From Heterohyrax brucei (lineage: Eukaryota > Chordata > Mammalia > Hyracoidea > Procaviidae): a stretch of DNA of 64,000 bases. Each line of letters starts with the position of its first letter. Position 1 is the first letter of the stretch. The translations under genes and the position numbers were made by a program. The notes under the pieces were generated by a model. That model saw only the letters and a list, made by a program, of their open reading frames with translations, had not been told where the DNA came from and ran no database searches. The stretch is from assembly GCA_028571685.1 (NCBI GenBank), contig CM053144.1, forward strand, positions 95,634,171-95,698,170, read 5' to 3'. Of this stretch, positions 1 through 13,100 are shown piece after piece.

Positions 1-14
1 GACAAGGTTCAGAG

Positions 15-215
15 TTCCTGAGGACTACACGTGGTTAATGCACTTTACTGAAAGGTTGAAGGTACCAGTCCACCTAGGAGTCACCTCAGAAAAAAAGCTT
101 GATTATCTTTTTCTGAAAACTGAGCCATTGAAAACCATATGGAGCATAGTTCTTCTGGATACTCATGGTTACAATGAGTTAGGATCAACTGTAGCTAGAA
201 ACTGGCGTAACAAGG
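15..215 (+). repeat. AfroSINE, long-head variant
   Basis: An old copy of the AfroSINE variant whose middle reads like CTACTTCTGAAAAATCAGCC followed by ATTGAAAACC, then TATGGAGCATAGTTCTTCTGG and a degraded RTE-type tail ending near AACTGG. A second copy of this variant is at 28300. It is in an intron upstream of the first SENP6 exon in view. Confidence 0.7.
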
Positions 216-232
216 TTTTCTATTAAGTATAA

Positions 233-390
233 GGAAACTCTGGTAGTATAGTGGTTAAGTGCTGTGGCCGCTAACCGAAAGGTTGGCATATCAAATCCAC
301 AAGGCTCCTTGGAAACCCTGTGGAGCCACTCTACTCTGTTCTGTAGGGTTGCTGTGAGTTAGAATCAACTAAATGACAGTGTATTTTGGT
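233..390 (+). repeat. AfroSINE
   Basis: tRNA-derived head (GGTAGTATAGTGGTTAAGTG, then GCTAACCGAAAGGTTGG), body CTCCTTGGAAACC, and tail GGGTTGCTGTGAGTTAGAAT. It is one of the common afrotherian type and sits 18 bp after the previous SINE. Confidence 0.9.
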
Positions 391-927
391 ATAACAACAA
401 ATTACCTTCATGATGTCTACATAATGCCTACATCCATTTACACAAGACTGTGGAGCGATAGTTGTTGATCCAGGCTTTCCTGAAAACCAATTTTGACTTT
501 AGTGATTTCCAGTGAGATGAAATCAGGGGCTTACACAGTTTCAGACATATTTACATCAAATGCTAGTCTGTGCAAATTTGTATGCAAGTTGTTTTCACAG
601 CTTAGACTTTACAACTCTGAAACAGACCTGCTGATAAGCATTGTTAATTCTTGTAGCTTATGTATATTGCTCTGTAGTTGAGTGGTGAGGGAATATTGAA
701 TCAACTTCATATTTGTATATTAAAAACAAGACTTATAATTTCTTTATTCTTAATTGTCTCCTTTTCATCAGGTAAAGTGGATTGTATCTTCGTTTGTCTT
801 TATTACTATCATGTCTAGAGAGAATCCAAATCAAAATTTGGTGTATTCTTCACTTGAGTGACTTACTTGTATTTTTAACATGATAGAAATGGAATACCTC
901 CTGAAGCATTTAATGTTTTCTTTATAG
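391..927. other. SENP6 intron, no feature recognised
   Basis: Unremarkable AT-rich intron between the SINE pair and the first exon in view; it ends in a normal pyrimidine-poor acceptor region. Confidence 0.7.
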
Positions 928-1157
928 TCATTTTGTCCAGTGATGATGATGATGACAGTGACAGAACTAACAGAAGAGAGAGCATGTCTCCTCAACCTGC
1001 TGATTCAGCATGTTCTTCTCCAGCACCATCCACTGGAAAAGTAGAAGCAGCACTTAATGAAAATACTTGCAGGGTAGAGCATGAACTAAGAAGCATTCCA
1101 GCAGATTCAGAGTTAAATACAGTTACATTGCCAAGAAAAGCAAGAATGAAAGACCAG
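928..1157 (+). CDS. SENP6: SENP6 exon, acidic/Ser-rich linker with SIM-like motif
   Basis: The exon opens after a TTTATAG acceptor with two bases of a split codon, then reads [11 protein letters not shown] and continues through a Ser/Pro/Asn-rich stretch ending KARMKDQ, phase 0. The hydrophobic pair followed by serines and an Asp run looks like a SUMO-interacting motif, which suits an enzyme acting on SUMO chains; this is inference. The region lies in the unstructured N-terminal part, far from the protease domain. The donor, GTACTT, is weaker than the GTAAGT seen at many other exons of this gene. Confidence 0.95.
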
Positions 1158-4100
1158 GTACTTTGCAGATATGTTGACATTTACTCAGGTTAAATCCCCT
1201 TTTTAGGATGTCTTTTTTCTTTTTTTGGATAGCAATTTGGTAGTGCCCATAGAAGAAAAAGGTGGATTGTTTTTTAAGTGGAGGGTCATTAAACCATGTA
1301 TATCAGTAAATATCAAAGCTTAAGAAGAAGAAGCAATACCAACTTTACAGTAAAATGTAGACTTGTTGTATCGATAGACAAACAGTAGCTCTAGAGAGAG
1401 CTATAATGCAGATGACTTCTAACACAATATTTGTAATATAAGATCTGACAATTAAGTTCGTGAACTTGCCACCATGTATTTACATTGACAGCACTGTAAA
1501 AACAACTTGATAAGATTTCATAACCTTGGTATATCAGTGTCACAGTTATGTTTGTGTTGACATGTGCTGGTATCTTGCTGAGTGGCATTCAACATTGTTG
1601 CATGTTTTTGTGTGCCACCATAAGAATGTTGGAACTTGAATCAGAGCAACAAACATTAAATTTTTTAGTAAACTTGGCAAGAGTGGAAGTGAAATCAGAG
1701 ACATCTTAGTCCACATTTACAGGGATAATGCCATGAAGAAAACAGCAGTGTACAAATGGATTAAATGTTTTTCTGAGGAGAGAGAGCATTACTGATGAAG
1801 AGAGGTCAGGCGGCCAGCAACAAGCACAACTAATGAAAGCACTTCAAAAATTCGTTAAATTGTGTGTCTAAATCATTGGCTGACTGTGAGGAGCGTAGCG
1901 GACCAAGTACGCACCAATAGAGAAGCAGGAAAGGGTTAACTGAAAATCTTGATATGAGACAGGTGTGTGCAAAAATGGTTGTGGACTAGCTTAGCAATGA
2001 ACAAAAGCAAAGGAAAGTCAGAGTTTGCTAAGACCTTTTGGAGAGGCAAGACAATGTTTTGAGCTGTGTTATCAGTGGTAATGAAATGACCCTTCCGAGT
2101 GCACAATGGAAGTCAGCCAATTCTCCACAACCAAAAATGTTCCATCAGTCCAAATCAAGAATCACAACAATGTTGCAAACCTTTTTTGATATCAGAGGGA
2201 TTGTTCATTATGAATTTGTACCAACTGGACCAACCAAGTTTACTATTTGGAAGCCCTGAAAATCAGGCTATGTGAAAAAGTTAGATGAAAATGACCTAAA
2301 CTTATTGCCAATAACTCATGGTTCTTGGATCACAACAATGCACCTGCTCACAGCACTGTCTGTCAGGGGGTTTCTAGCCAGTAAACAACTGTTGGAACAC
2401 CAATGCTACTCATCTGATCTAGCCCCCAGTGACTTTTTTCTTTACCTGAAGACAAAGGAAGTATTGAAAGGAAGACATTTTGATGACATTCGTGACATCA
2501 TGGGTAATATGGTAACAGCTTTGATGGCCATTCATTCCAGAAAAAGAGTTCTAAAATTGCTTTGAAGGGTAAACTAGGCACTGGGACCACTGCATGGTTT
2601 TCCAAGGGAAGTACTTTGAAGATGACCTTAGTGGTATTCAGTAATGAAGTATGTAGCATTTTTTCTAAGATGAGGTCTCAAACTTCATTGTCAGACCTCA
2701 TAGAGTAAGATTCTTAAAAGCTGAAAAAAGTAAAGTGAACAGAAAGCAGAAATAAACCAAAATGAAACTAAACCCAGTGGTGTTGAATTGATTCTGACTC
2801 TTAGGAACCATATAGGATGGAATAGAACTACTGCAGAGTTTCCAGGGGGTGCCTGGTGGATTGGATTTGAGATGCCGACCTTTTGGTTAGCAGCTGTAAC
2901 ACTAAACCACTGTGCCACAAAGATAAAATCCAGATAGGAAACAACCAAAAGAAAAGAAATAATACATATTAGTAAGAAAATGTGAATTAAACAGTGGAAT
3001 TTATATACTTGCAAGATTTTATAAGATTTGCAATTATATCCAACGTGCAAAATCAGTGCAAGAATACTGCTGGGCAAGAATTCAAGGGAGGAGTACTTTC
3101 CTGTTTTGCTGATGGGAAAGAACGTTGTGGCCCTTCGGAAAGCACTGTTATCAACATGTGTCAAAATTGTTTTAAATGTATGCTGTATGATCAAACCATT
3201 CATCAGACTTCATCTCAGCCTGAAAAAAAAAAAAATCCACCAGTATGTAAGGCCAGGAAACCTTGATGGCACACTGGTCAAGTGCTATGCCTGCTAGCCA
3301 AAAGGTAGACAGTTAAATCTGCCAGGCACTCTTTGGAAAACTGGAGCAATTATGCTGTGTCCTATGGGATAACTGTGAGTCGGAAACAATGGTAGTGGGT
3401 TTGTTTTTTTGTTATGTGAGGCCGTATGTGCAAACATGATTATTGTCAAACAAGTGCAAATAAATTGATTGCGCATTAATGTGGAAATGGCTGGATAAAT
3501 TGTCACATGTCTATACCACGAACCATTACACAGCCATTTGAAATAAATGTTATTACTCTTGCAGATGACTTCTAGAGTTTTTTTTTAAGGTGCTGTTAGA
3601 AGGAATACCAAAATATAAAAATAAGTGTGTATTATTTTTGTAAAAGTAGTATTTTTTAAATAAAAACTTTAGAGGGAAAAACCTGTTAAAAATTACTCAT
3701 ATTTATATGTGTCAGGGTTATGGCAGCACAGTTTAAAAACAGGGAAATACACATACTTGGTTCTTGAGATTGGTATCTTCAGAAATAAAACAATTAACAA
3801 GGATAAGAGAAACATTATGCATTATTATTTTTACATAATCTTGTGAGAGTGCCTTTCCAAGCACAAGCAAAAATAGTAAGAGATGCATGTTTTGACAGAA
3901 TAAAAAGTACATAGCATGTATCAAAATAGCTTAAAATTTGATAGATAAATAATGACCTGTGTAACAAGTTTGTTTTCTTTATTTCTAATTTCTTAAAAAT
4001 TATGAAGTAAAATCAGACCACAGAAAAATAGGTGAAAGAAATGAATGAAGTTCATAAAGCCAAGTGCCGTCGAGTCAAAGGTGGTCATTAAAGAAGTGAA

Positions 4101-7100
4101 GATTCAACTAAGTTTTATTATTTTATTATTGTTGAAGGAAAGTCAAGTAATTGCATTCCTTATATTGAGATCTTATTTGTGTACATATGTATAGTTTGTT
4201 ACTTAAGTGGAAATTTTCTTTTCCTTTGCAGTTTGGTAATTCTATTATCAGCACACCTCTAAAACGTCGTAAAGTGGTTTCTCAGGAAACTTTGATTGAG
4301 CCTTTGTCCTTAAGCTGCCAAAGTTCCTTTGATAGTGTCATTTTAAATTGTCGAAGTATACGAGTAGGAACACTCTTCCGACTTTTAATAGAGCCTGTCA
4401 TTGTAAGTATATTCTCAAGCTCTTTACGATACAAATTATAAGATTCAGAGTTCCTTTGCGAAGGTCAGTGTCTACTCTAAAATTTATAAGTTAAAGTATT
4501 TAATTTAATAGAACATTAAGATTGTTTCAGGATTTCAGGTTGCTTTATATAGACAGTAATGAGTAAGAGCTCCTCACTATTAAATATCAGTGGATAAAAA
4601 TTTATCATGATTGTAGTGATCATAGGAGTGACATAGTCATCGTAGAAAGATGCTACCATCAGTGAATGATGAAACCCTCTGTTATGTTACTGTTTATTTG
4701 CATGCTAGCTCAGTACTTGAGTAAATGTTTGTAAGAAATGTGGTAAGGGAAAGAAGAATCAGAAACAGTGGGATCTGCAGAAAAACTTACTGCAGCTTTA
4801 AAACTGCTAACCAGAAACAAAACCTACTGCCATCAGTTTATTCCACTTCATAGCGAGACTCAGAAATCGCCTGCTGTACTAACGTGGCTGCCCAGGAGAC
4901 ATTTTGACTTTCTGTGAAGTCAGTGCCTGGTCAAGTGCCAAAAGGACTTGAATTCACTGTAGTCCCTTTTACTTAAGCTCTGGTACCTTTGTACTTGCTA
5001 CTCCTACTACAACCAAGCCAATTTAGGTGCTTATTTTCTATTTGAAATTTTAATATTATTTCCTTAACTAGCTTTCCTTGTGGTCATTTTTCTTCTTTCT
5101 AGGGTATGCTGTCTATTTTTGGTAGGTCAGCCTTCCTAGAATACTGCACTAACTCTCTAAGCCTTTGTTCTACAGTGTCTTAGTTGATGTCTGTGTTGCC
5201 AGCCCTTCTTTTAAACCAAATCTCTCACTATTTTATGTGTAAAGCAGTATCTTTAAGAAAACCCGTAGAAGGAACGTTAAAAGGATTGTTACTTATTTAA
5301 ATTATAGTAAATAATAGCAGTGTTTCATTTTGTTTTGTTTTTCTGATAATGTTTGATGTTTCTAGACTATAGTATAATCATAAAGGGGAAAGATCTTTAT
5401 AGATTATTTTATAGGAACAAATGACTTGTGAACCTGATTTCTTACCAGAGGAAACTCTTTGAGAAGCTGCATTTTTGTGTGCGTGTGTCTTTTTCATGAA
5501 ACCATCAGCTTCCTGCAGTGTAAAAACTAGAAAATTTTACACGTACTCTGGAGATTTAAAGCAAATTATTTATAAACTGCCTACATGTTATTGCTACATA
5601 ATATTGTAGTAAATTTGTCAAGTTTTTCAGAAACATGTGAAACTTATGTGTATCAAGCCTTTGTAATACAAATTACCTTTCCTGGTCTAAGGTTTCCCTG
5701 ATAATTAAAACATTTAGTTAAAAATTGCATACATAAGCTCAAAGATGTCTATCAAGAATGACATTAAACTCGATTTTCCCTTAAAAGTTACAGATTAAAT
5801 TACACAGTTACCTACAGTACAGAAAACCCAACTTTATAAATTTTAAGAAATAAAAAATAGTATATATCCTGCAATATATATTGATAAAGATTTCTTTCAT
5901 TTTGCTTTTTAAAATATTAAGTGAATTATTTTATCCTAAAAAAATTTGTGCTTGTAATGTGGAAGTTTGCAATCTGTGGTATTAATCTCTGTCTAAGTAT
6001 GGGGTTTTGCCAAAGAACATTCTTCATTGAAGTATAGTGGACGCATAGTTACTTCAGACGGTGTAATTAAAAAAAGATTGGACATCTGCTTTTATCTACC
6101 ATGTAAAGAATAATTGGAGAAACCAATTTTAAATAGTTACTGTTTTATCAAATTTCATAGTCATTGGTTAAGTAAGTTAATTACTCAAAATTAATTTAGG
6201 TGATAGAATTGGCATATTAAAATGGCTTACATTGTTAGAAATAAAGCAATCTTATTTTTCAAATGAGAAGATACAAAATCAAAGTTTTCAGCTAACTTAA
6301 ATTTAGAGACCTGGGAGATGTAGGTGACACATCTTCAGTGTTTACTAGTAATGCGTTACTTTAGTTACATGTTTAATTTTAGATGACACATATAGATATG
6401 CTTCTTTCTACTACCTTTCATGTAACAGTTTAGTCTTTGGCTTCCAGTTTGGTATTTATGTCATCATCATGCCACTTTTTGAGTGATAAAATGTAATTTT
6501 CTAGTGCATAGAACTCTAAATGCAATTTTTAATAAATATTGTGCTTTAAGTGAAAGTTTACAATCCAGGTTCACTTTTCATATGAAAAGTTGTATTGTTT
6601 TATAACTCCAGCTGCTCTCCTTACCCTGTGACAGCACATTTTTCTTTTCCATCCTGGGTTTCCCATGTCCTTCACCTAGTTCCTGCCCCCGCCTGCCCTC
6701 TCACCTTGGCTCTGGATCAAAGCTGCCCAAAATGTATTTACTTAAGCCAAGAAGCACACTCTACCGGGATGTTTTTCTGAGGAGCTAGCCTTGGGAATGG
6801 TTTCAATTCTGTGGGAACAGAGTCTAGGGACCATGTCTTCTGGGGGCACAAGTCTGTCAGACCTTCAAGTCTAGTTTTTTTAAATGGGGTTCTAGGTCTG
6901 TACCCCATTTTCCTCCCACTTCAGTCTTCATTGTGTTACCTGTCAGGACTGTCATTGGTAGTGGTTGGGCACTATCTAGTTCTTCTGGTCCTGTGCTGCT
7001 GTAATATCTGGGTTATGTGGCCCTTTCTGTCACTTGGGCACGTATTTTCCTTGTTTTTGATGTCCTTCCTTCTCTGTTGTAGGTAGGCTGGTTTCACTTG

Positions 7101-10100
7101 ATAGTTCTCACATGGCCACTTGCTGGCTTTGGTGAGTGGCTCAGATGCCATTCACCAAAGTAGGATGCGGAACAGTTTCTTAAAAAACTTTGTTATACCA
7201 GTTGACCTAGATGTTCCTTGAAACCATTGTCCCTAGCCCCACAGCCCTACATCTCTGTCCTTTGAATGGTTTGGAAACCTTGTAGTTTTTGAACTAAACA
7301 CAGTTTTAAAAAATATTCATATACTTTACCATCATTGTAATAATTCCTACATTTATATTTCTTTGCTTCGTTTATATAATGAAAACATTCAAACAGAAGA
7401 TTTGAAAAGACTTACAATGAATAATCAAATACCAGCTAGATTCTGCCATTAGCATTTCGCTATATTTGCTTTATCTTACCACCATAAGTCAGAATCAGTT
7501 CAATGGCAGTGGATATTCATCTCTCTGTATAGCAATCCATCTTATTTTATTAAATGCACTTAAAGTATTTGTCTCCCTTTTTGATTAACTTTTGTAAACC
7601 TACAAAAACGAACAAACAATCCATTGTTGTCCAGTTGATTCCAATACATAATGACCCTATAAGACAAAGTAGAACTGCACCGTAGAGTTTGGAAGGAGTG
7701 CTTGATGGATTTGAACTGCTAACCTTTTGGTTAGCACCTGTAACACTTAACCACTGCACTACCAGGGTTTCTGTAAACCCACAAAGTATTACTTGATGTT
7801 GTATCAGATTTAATCTGTCCTCCGCACCGTAAGATAATTAGTTAGAAAAATCACAGTTTGTAACTGCCAGCAGTAACTGATTCAGACAAGACTTTTCAAG
7901 AGACTAAAATTACCAAGGTGAAGGTTATTAGAAATGGTACATTAACAATATTTTGAGTATGTCTGTACAGATTGCTGTGTAATTATGAAGGGAAGAATGT
8001 TTTTATAGTGAAAAGACCTAGCACTTAATGCTTTAACCAAATTATTAAAGTTGTATCATCAGTGGTGGGACAGCCTGACATGATGTACCCCTCATATAGT
8101 GCAATGGGGAGTATTCCTTGCCTAGGTGTTTTGGCTGGAAATGTACCACATAATTAATTCATGAAGAAAATATCCAGAATGTTGTGCATTTTACAAAACC
8201 ATGGATTCTTTAAAAAGCCATGTCATAAAGAACAGATGGAGGCAGGTTTCTGTTGTAGACGGAGATAGCCTAAAGAGAGCAATGTAAGTGTAACCTTGTT
8301 AGGATCATAGATTGGTTAAAAAATAAGTAAATAAAAGTATAAAAGGCAAATTTGAGGATTTTGAATATGAATTGCATGTTGAAGGAAGTTAATCTTGACT
8401 TTCTTAGATGTGGTAATGGTGCTGTGGTTGTGTAGGTGAGTGTCCTTGTTCTGGGGAGATGTGTGCTGGGGGATCCTGGAGTAAAATATGATGTCAGCTG
8501 TCTGCTTTGCGATAGTTTAACCAAAGGGAATGTGTATTTATACAGAGAAAGATTGAATAAATGTGGAACGATAATAACAGTTGGAAAATCTAAGCAAGGG
8601 CTATATAGGTGGTAAAGGTAATTTTCTGTCAGAGTCTCTGGATTTTTTGCATTAAAATAATTAAAAACAAGAGATGAAATAATAATATAACAGACATTAC
8701 CAGTACTTGGGGGAAAAAAGATGAGAGATGAAGAAATATTTCATCTTTTATTTAAACACATAGTAAATGGCTCAGTTTTTCTGCCCTATATAGACTAAGG
8801 TCCAAATAATATTTCAATTTAGGATATGTGTAGTAAAGCTTTCATAACTGGATGCCCAGTACTAATGTATTTTATTTTTTTAGTTTTGTTTAGACTTTAT
8901 CAAGATACAGCTAGAAGGTAAGCTGTTTTTATCTCTTTTCAGTCATTCAAGCTTTATTTACGCTAAAGACCTTTATATAAATAAAAGGTACATGATGTTG
9001 GTAGAATTCATTAAAATAATCATATTGCATATATTTTCTTAATGAAGGGTATGCATCTTGGTGTAATTAAAAAGACTCATTCTGTAGTATCACAAAATAA
9101 TTTTTTTTTTAATATGTACTTCACTAGGACCCTTGTTTCATTTGGGGGAAAAAGTGTCTAAGCTTATATAAGACATTTCTGAAAGTTTTTCTTGTTTCCC
9201 AGTAGAGTTATTGTTTACAGGGCGTAATAAATATGTCTAACTTCAGTCTTACATGTCCTTGCAACTTGCTCCATTCATGACTTTACTCTCTTAAGAATTG
9301 ATTTCTTTTCCCTGTGCATTTGTTTTCCTCCAGAACCAGAACGTGATCCTGTAACAATCACTCTAAATACCTCTGATCTGACTAAATGTGAATTGTGTAA
9401 TGTCCGAAAACTACCAGTAGTGTTTCTACAGACAATACCAACTGTTTATCAAAAGCTGAGCATGCAACTGCAGATGAATAAAGAGGATAAAGTTTGGAAT
9501 GAGTGTAAAGGAATAAATAAGTTAACAAGTAAGTTATGTAGACTCATACAATTTATTGAATAACAAAATATGAGTGCATTCTGGTAGATACCCTACCATC
9601 TTTATTATCTACAACTCTGACAACTGCTTTGTGAGAGAGATACTACTTTCCCAATTTTACAAATGAGGGAAACCTCACGGAAGGTGCCAGGACTTAAGAT
9701 AAAATCCACTGGCTAAAGTGCTTGGGCAGTTGTGACAACATACTTGCATTCTTACTGTGATAATTACTACCAGTTATTAGATGGTAATCCACTGTAGTCC
9801 TTATTAACCATTCATCCAAACCATTTTACTGTTATGTGTTTTAATTTTAACAAATAAACTTTCACTTACAAATTAAAAAAAAAAATCCAGGTTTGCCAAT
9901 TAAAAAAATTTTTAAACCTGGAATTAAAACTCAAGAGATTTATACTACTCTTTTTATTATATTACTGTCTAATCTGAGTCAAAGAAATTTTTTTTAATTC
10001 ATTGATAGAAGCCTTACGTATATGTCAACAACATAAATCTGGAATCCTTGAAAGTTGGCTGAAGGACTACATTTTCAAGTTCATACAATGGGTTTATACC

Positions 10101-13100
10101 CGGTGTAATAAATTCCTAAGTAGATTTCTCCAGTTTAATTCCCTTCACTTCTAACATTTATGGGATAGCATAACTAGTTGTAAAATACTTTTCAGCAACA
10201 ATGCAGATTTGCTATTGCTGCTTCAGTTTAATTACTGTTTCTGTTTGAGTTTGACCAAGTGTCAACCAATGCGTTTTTAAAATTACAAAGAGTTTTGGAT
10301 CCTATTAGATGAATAAGTTATATTGGTTAATAGATTTCTTTTTTTAAGCACCTACTTGACTGGTGTATTCTGATTCCTTTCTCTTAATACATAAGGTGAG
10401 AACAGTGTCAGGTAACACTGTCAGTAGTCTTTATTCCAGTATTTTTTTGTGTAGTCTCAGTATGACAAACATGATTTTGGACATTTATACCAGGATTTCT
10501 GGTAATATCTTGGAAATAACTAGTTGTTACTCTTATTCTAATATCTATTTATTTTGTTCATATGAACTTAAATAGTTATATTTATTTCTTTTCAGATATG
10601 GAAGAACAATATATTATTTTAATTTTTCAAACTAGCCTTGATCATCAGGCAAATATGATATTTGAAAATATCATTACTGAAATTGGTATAAAGAATAGTA
10701 TTTCCAATATTTTTGCAAAAATTCTCTTTGAAGAAGCCAATAGCAGACTTGTTGCCTGTACAAGAACCTATGAAGAAAGCATCAAAGGAAGTTGTGTGCA
10801 AAAAGAAAACAAAGTTAAAAGTGTAATTATGTTTTAAAATGTTTATAATTTTTAAAAATTTTTGTTGATATTTTATTGTGCTTTAAGTGAAAGCTTACAA
10901 TCCAAGTCAATTTGTCATACAAAAACTTACACACACATTGCTATGTAACTCTAGCTGATTCCTCGCACTGCAGCAGCATATTCCTCCTTTCCACCCTATA
11001 TCTCCTATGTCCATTCAATCAGCTCTGTTCCCCCTCCCCTCCAAGAGCCCTTTTGCCTCTGGACAGGAGCTGCCCAGATAGTCTCATGTATCTACTTAAG
11101 CCAAGAAGCACACTCTTCACCAATATCATTTTATATCTCGGAGTGAAGTCTAATGTTTGAAGAGTTGACCTTGGGATTAACCTCAGTTCTGGACAACAGT
11201 GAATCCAGGGGCCGTGTCTTCTGGGGACCATCTAGTCTACCAGACCATCAAGTCTGGTCTTTCTTAATAGAGTTCAAGTTCTGCATCCCATTTTTCTCCT
11301 GTTAAGGGACGGACTCTGTGTTGTGTTCCCTATCAAGGCAGTCATTGGCAGTGGTTTGGTACGATCTAGTTCTTCTGATTATCTTGGCTAATGTAGTCTA
11401 TGATTTATGTGGCCCTTTCTGTCACCTGGCAACCCTGGTACTGTAGTGGTTAAGTGCTATAGCTGCTAACCAAAAGGTTGGCAGTTCAGGTCCACCATTT
11501 ACACCTTGGAAGCTCTGTGTGGCCTTTACTCTGTCTGCAGGGTCTCTGTAAGTCAGAATCAACTCAGCAGTGATGATCTTGATTTGGTTCTGTCTCTGTC
11601 TCCTAGGTGCCGCTTTCCTTCTATCTTTCATTCTTGTCTGCTCCAGGTAGATTAGGACCAGTTGATGCTTCTTAGATGGCTGCTTACTAGCTTTTAGGAC
11701 CCTGTACCACTCAACCAAAGTGGGATGCAGAACATTTTCTGAACAAACTGCTACAGCAGTTGACATGGATGTCCCCTGAAGCCATAGTCCCCAGACCCCA
11801 GCCCCTGCTAATCTGTCCTTGAAGTGTTTGGTTATACTTAGGAAACTTATTAGCTTTTGGTTGAGTCCAGTTGTGCTGACTACTTCTCTACTGTGTGTTG
11901 TCTCTCCCTTTACTTGACTTCTTTCTATCTGATTAATGAATACCCCTTTTCCTCCCGCTCTACCCTTGTAAACATCGAAGACTATTATCTTCTCTGTTTA
12001 AATGTTTTCTTGGGTCCTTGTAAATAGTCTCGTATAATATTTGTCCTTTTGCAACTGACTAATTTCACTCAGCATAATGCCTTCCAGGTTCTACATGCTA
12101 TGAAATTTTTTGCAAATTCATCATTGATCTTTATCATTGCATGGTATTCGATTGTGTAAATACAGTTTATCCATTCATTCGTTGATGGGCACCTAGTTTG
12201 ACCCCATCTTTTTGCTTTTGTGGACAGTGCTACAATAAACATTGGTATACATGTGTCTGTTCATATGGCAGCCCTTTAAAATTGTTATAATTCTAAATAA
12301 GGGGTAACCTTAAAGAGAAATATGTTTCATTTTAATACTGCTTATTTTGGTGTCAGTTATTTCAGTTTCAGAATTAATTGCTTTTATATGTGATTTATAG
12401 ACTGTCCTGTGTCAAACTATAATGGTAGGTGAATGACCTATGACATTAAGTACCATTTGATGCAGGCTTCTGAATCATACTCTACTTTCTCTCCACATTT
12501 TATTCTTGTCTTTAATCTCTTTACTGTTTTTCTTTTGTGTCTTTTTTTTTCCTTTTCACTTCACTCCAATGTACACAAACATACACTGCTGCATTCTGAT
12601 TAATTTTACCTTGTGTTAGGTTTGCTAGTGGTTCCCAGTGATCCTCTTGGTGCTATTACAACTCCTTTTAAAGAAATTTTGGTCTCTGATGTTTTGTACA
12701 CTAATAATGTAACATGTGCAAACATACTTGAAAACTTGGAATGTGGAGCATGCGTGCTATTTATTTACTCTTGGTTGTGAATATACATATTCTAACTCTA
12801 GAATACTTAACTCATGTAGGTAGTCAGCTTTGAAGCTGTCTTACCAAAGGTAACAATATTATTGTGAAACACATAGTATAATGTTAAATAATACAAATAA
12901 AACTTAAATATTCTAAACTTACAACCTACACAGAACTGAATTTTGCTGACTTAATATATTGGGAACACTTCATCTGTCGCCTTAACTACAAACTTGGAAG
13001 TATGACTATCTGAGGCACAGTCTTGGTAAAGCTGAGCAACTCCTGCCTAGAGAAAAAGACTCACATAGTTAATGGGCTAAGAATAGAACAGTGGAGGGAA

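Noticed and set aside
2038-2565. Domesticated mariner transposase gene
   Set aside because: The frame is broken several times within a decayed element, and no conserved splice sites were seen.
2691-3203. Minus-strand frame of 170 codons
   Set aside because: It runs across a SINE and plain intron, has no family resemblance, and has the composition of chance AT-rich sequence.
4056-4080. SINE tail scrap (AAGTGCCGTCGAGTCAAAGG)
   Set aside because: It resembles the AfroSINE tail but is only about 20 bp long, too short to list as a feature.
10823-10837. Extension of the SENP6 exon to the in-frame stop at 10835
   Set aside because: The next exon continues the known protein only if splicing occurs at 10822; the read-through codons are intron.
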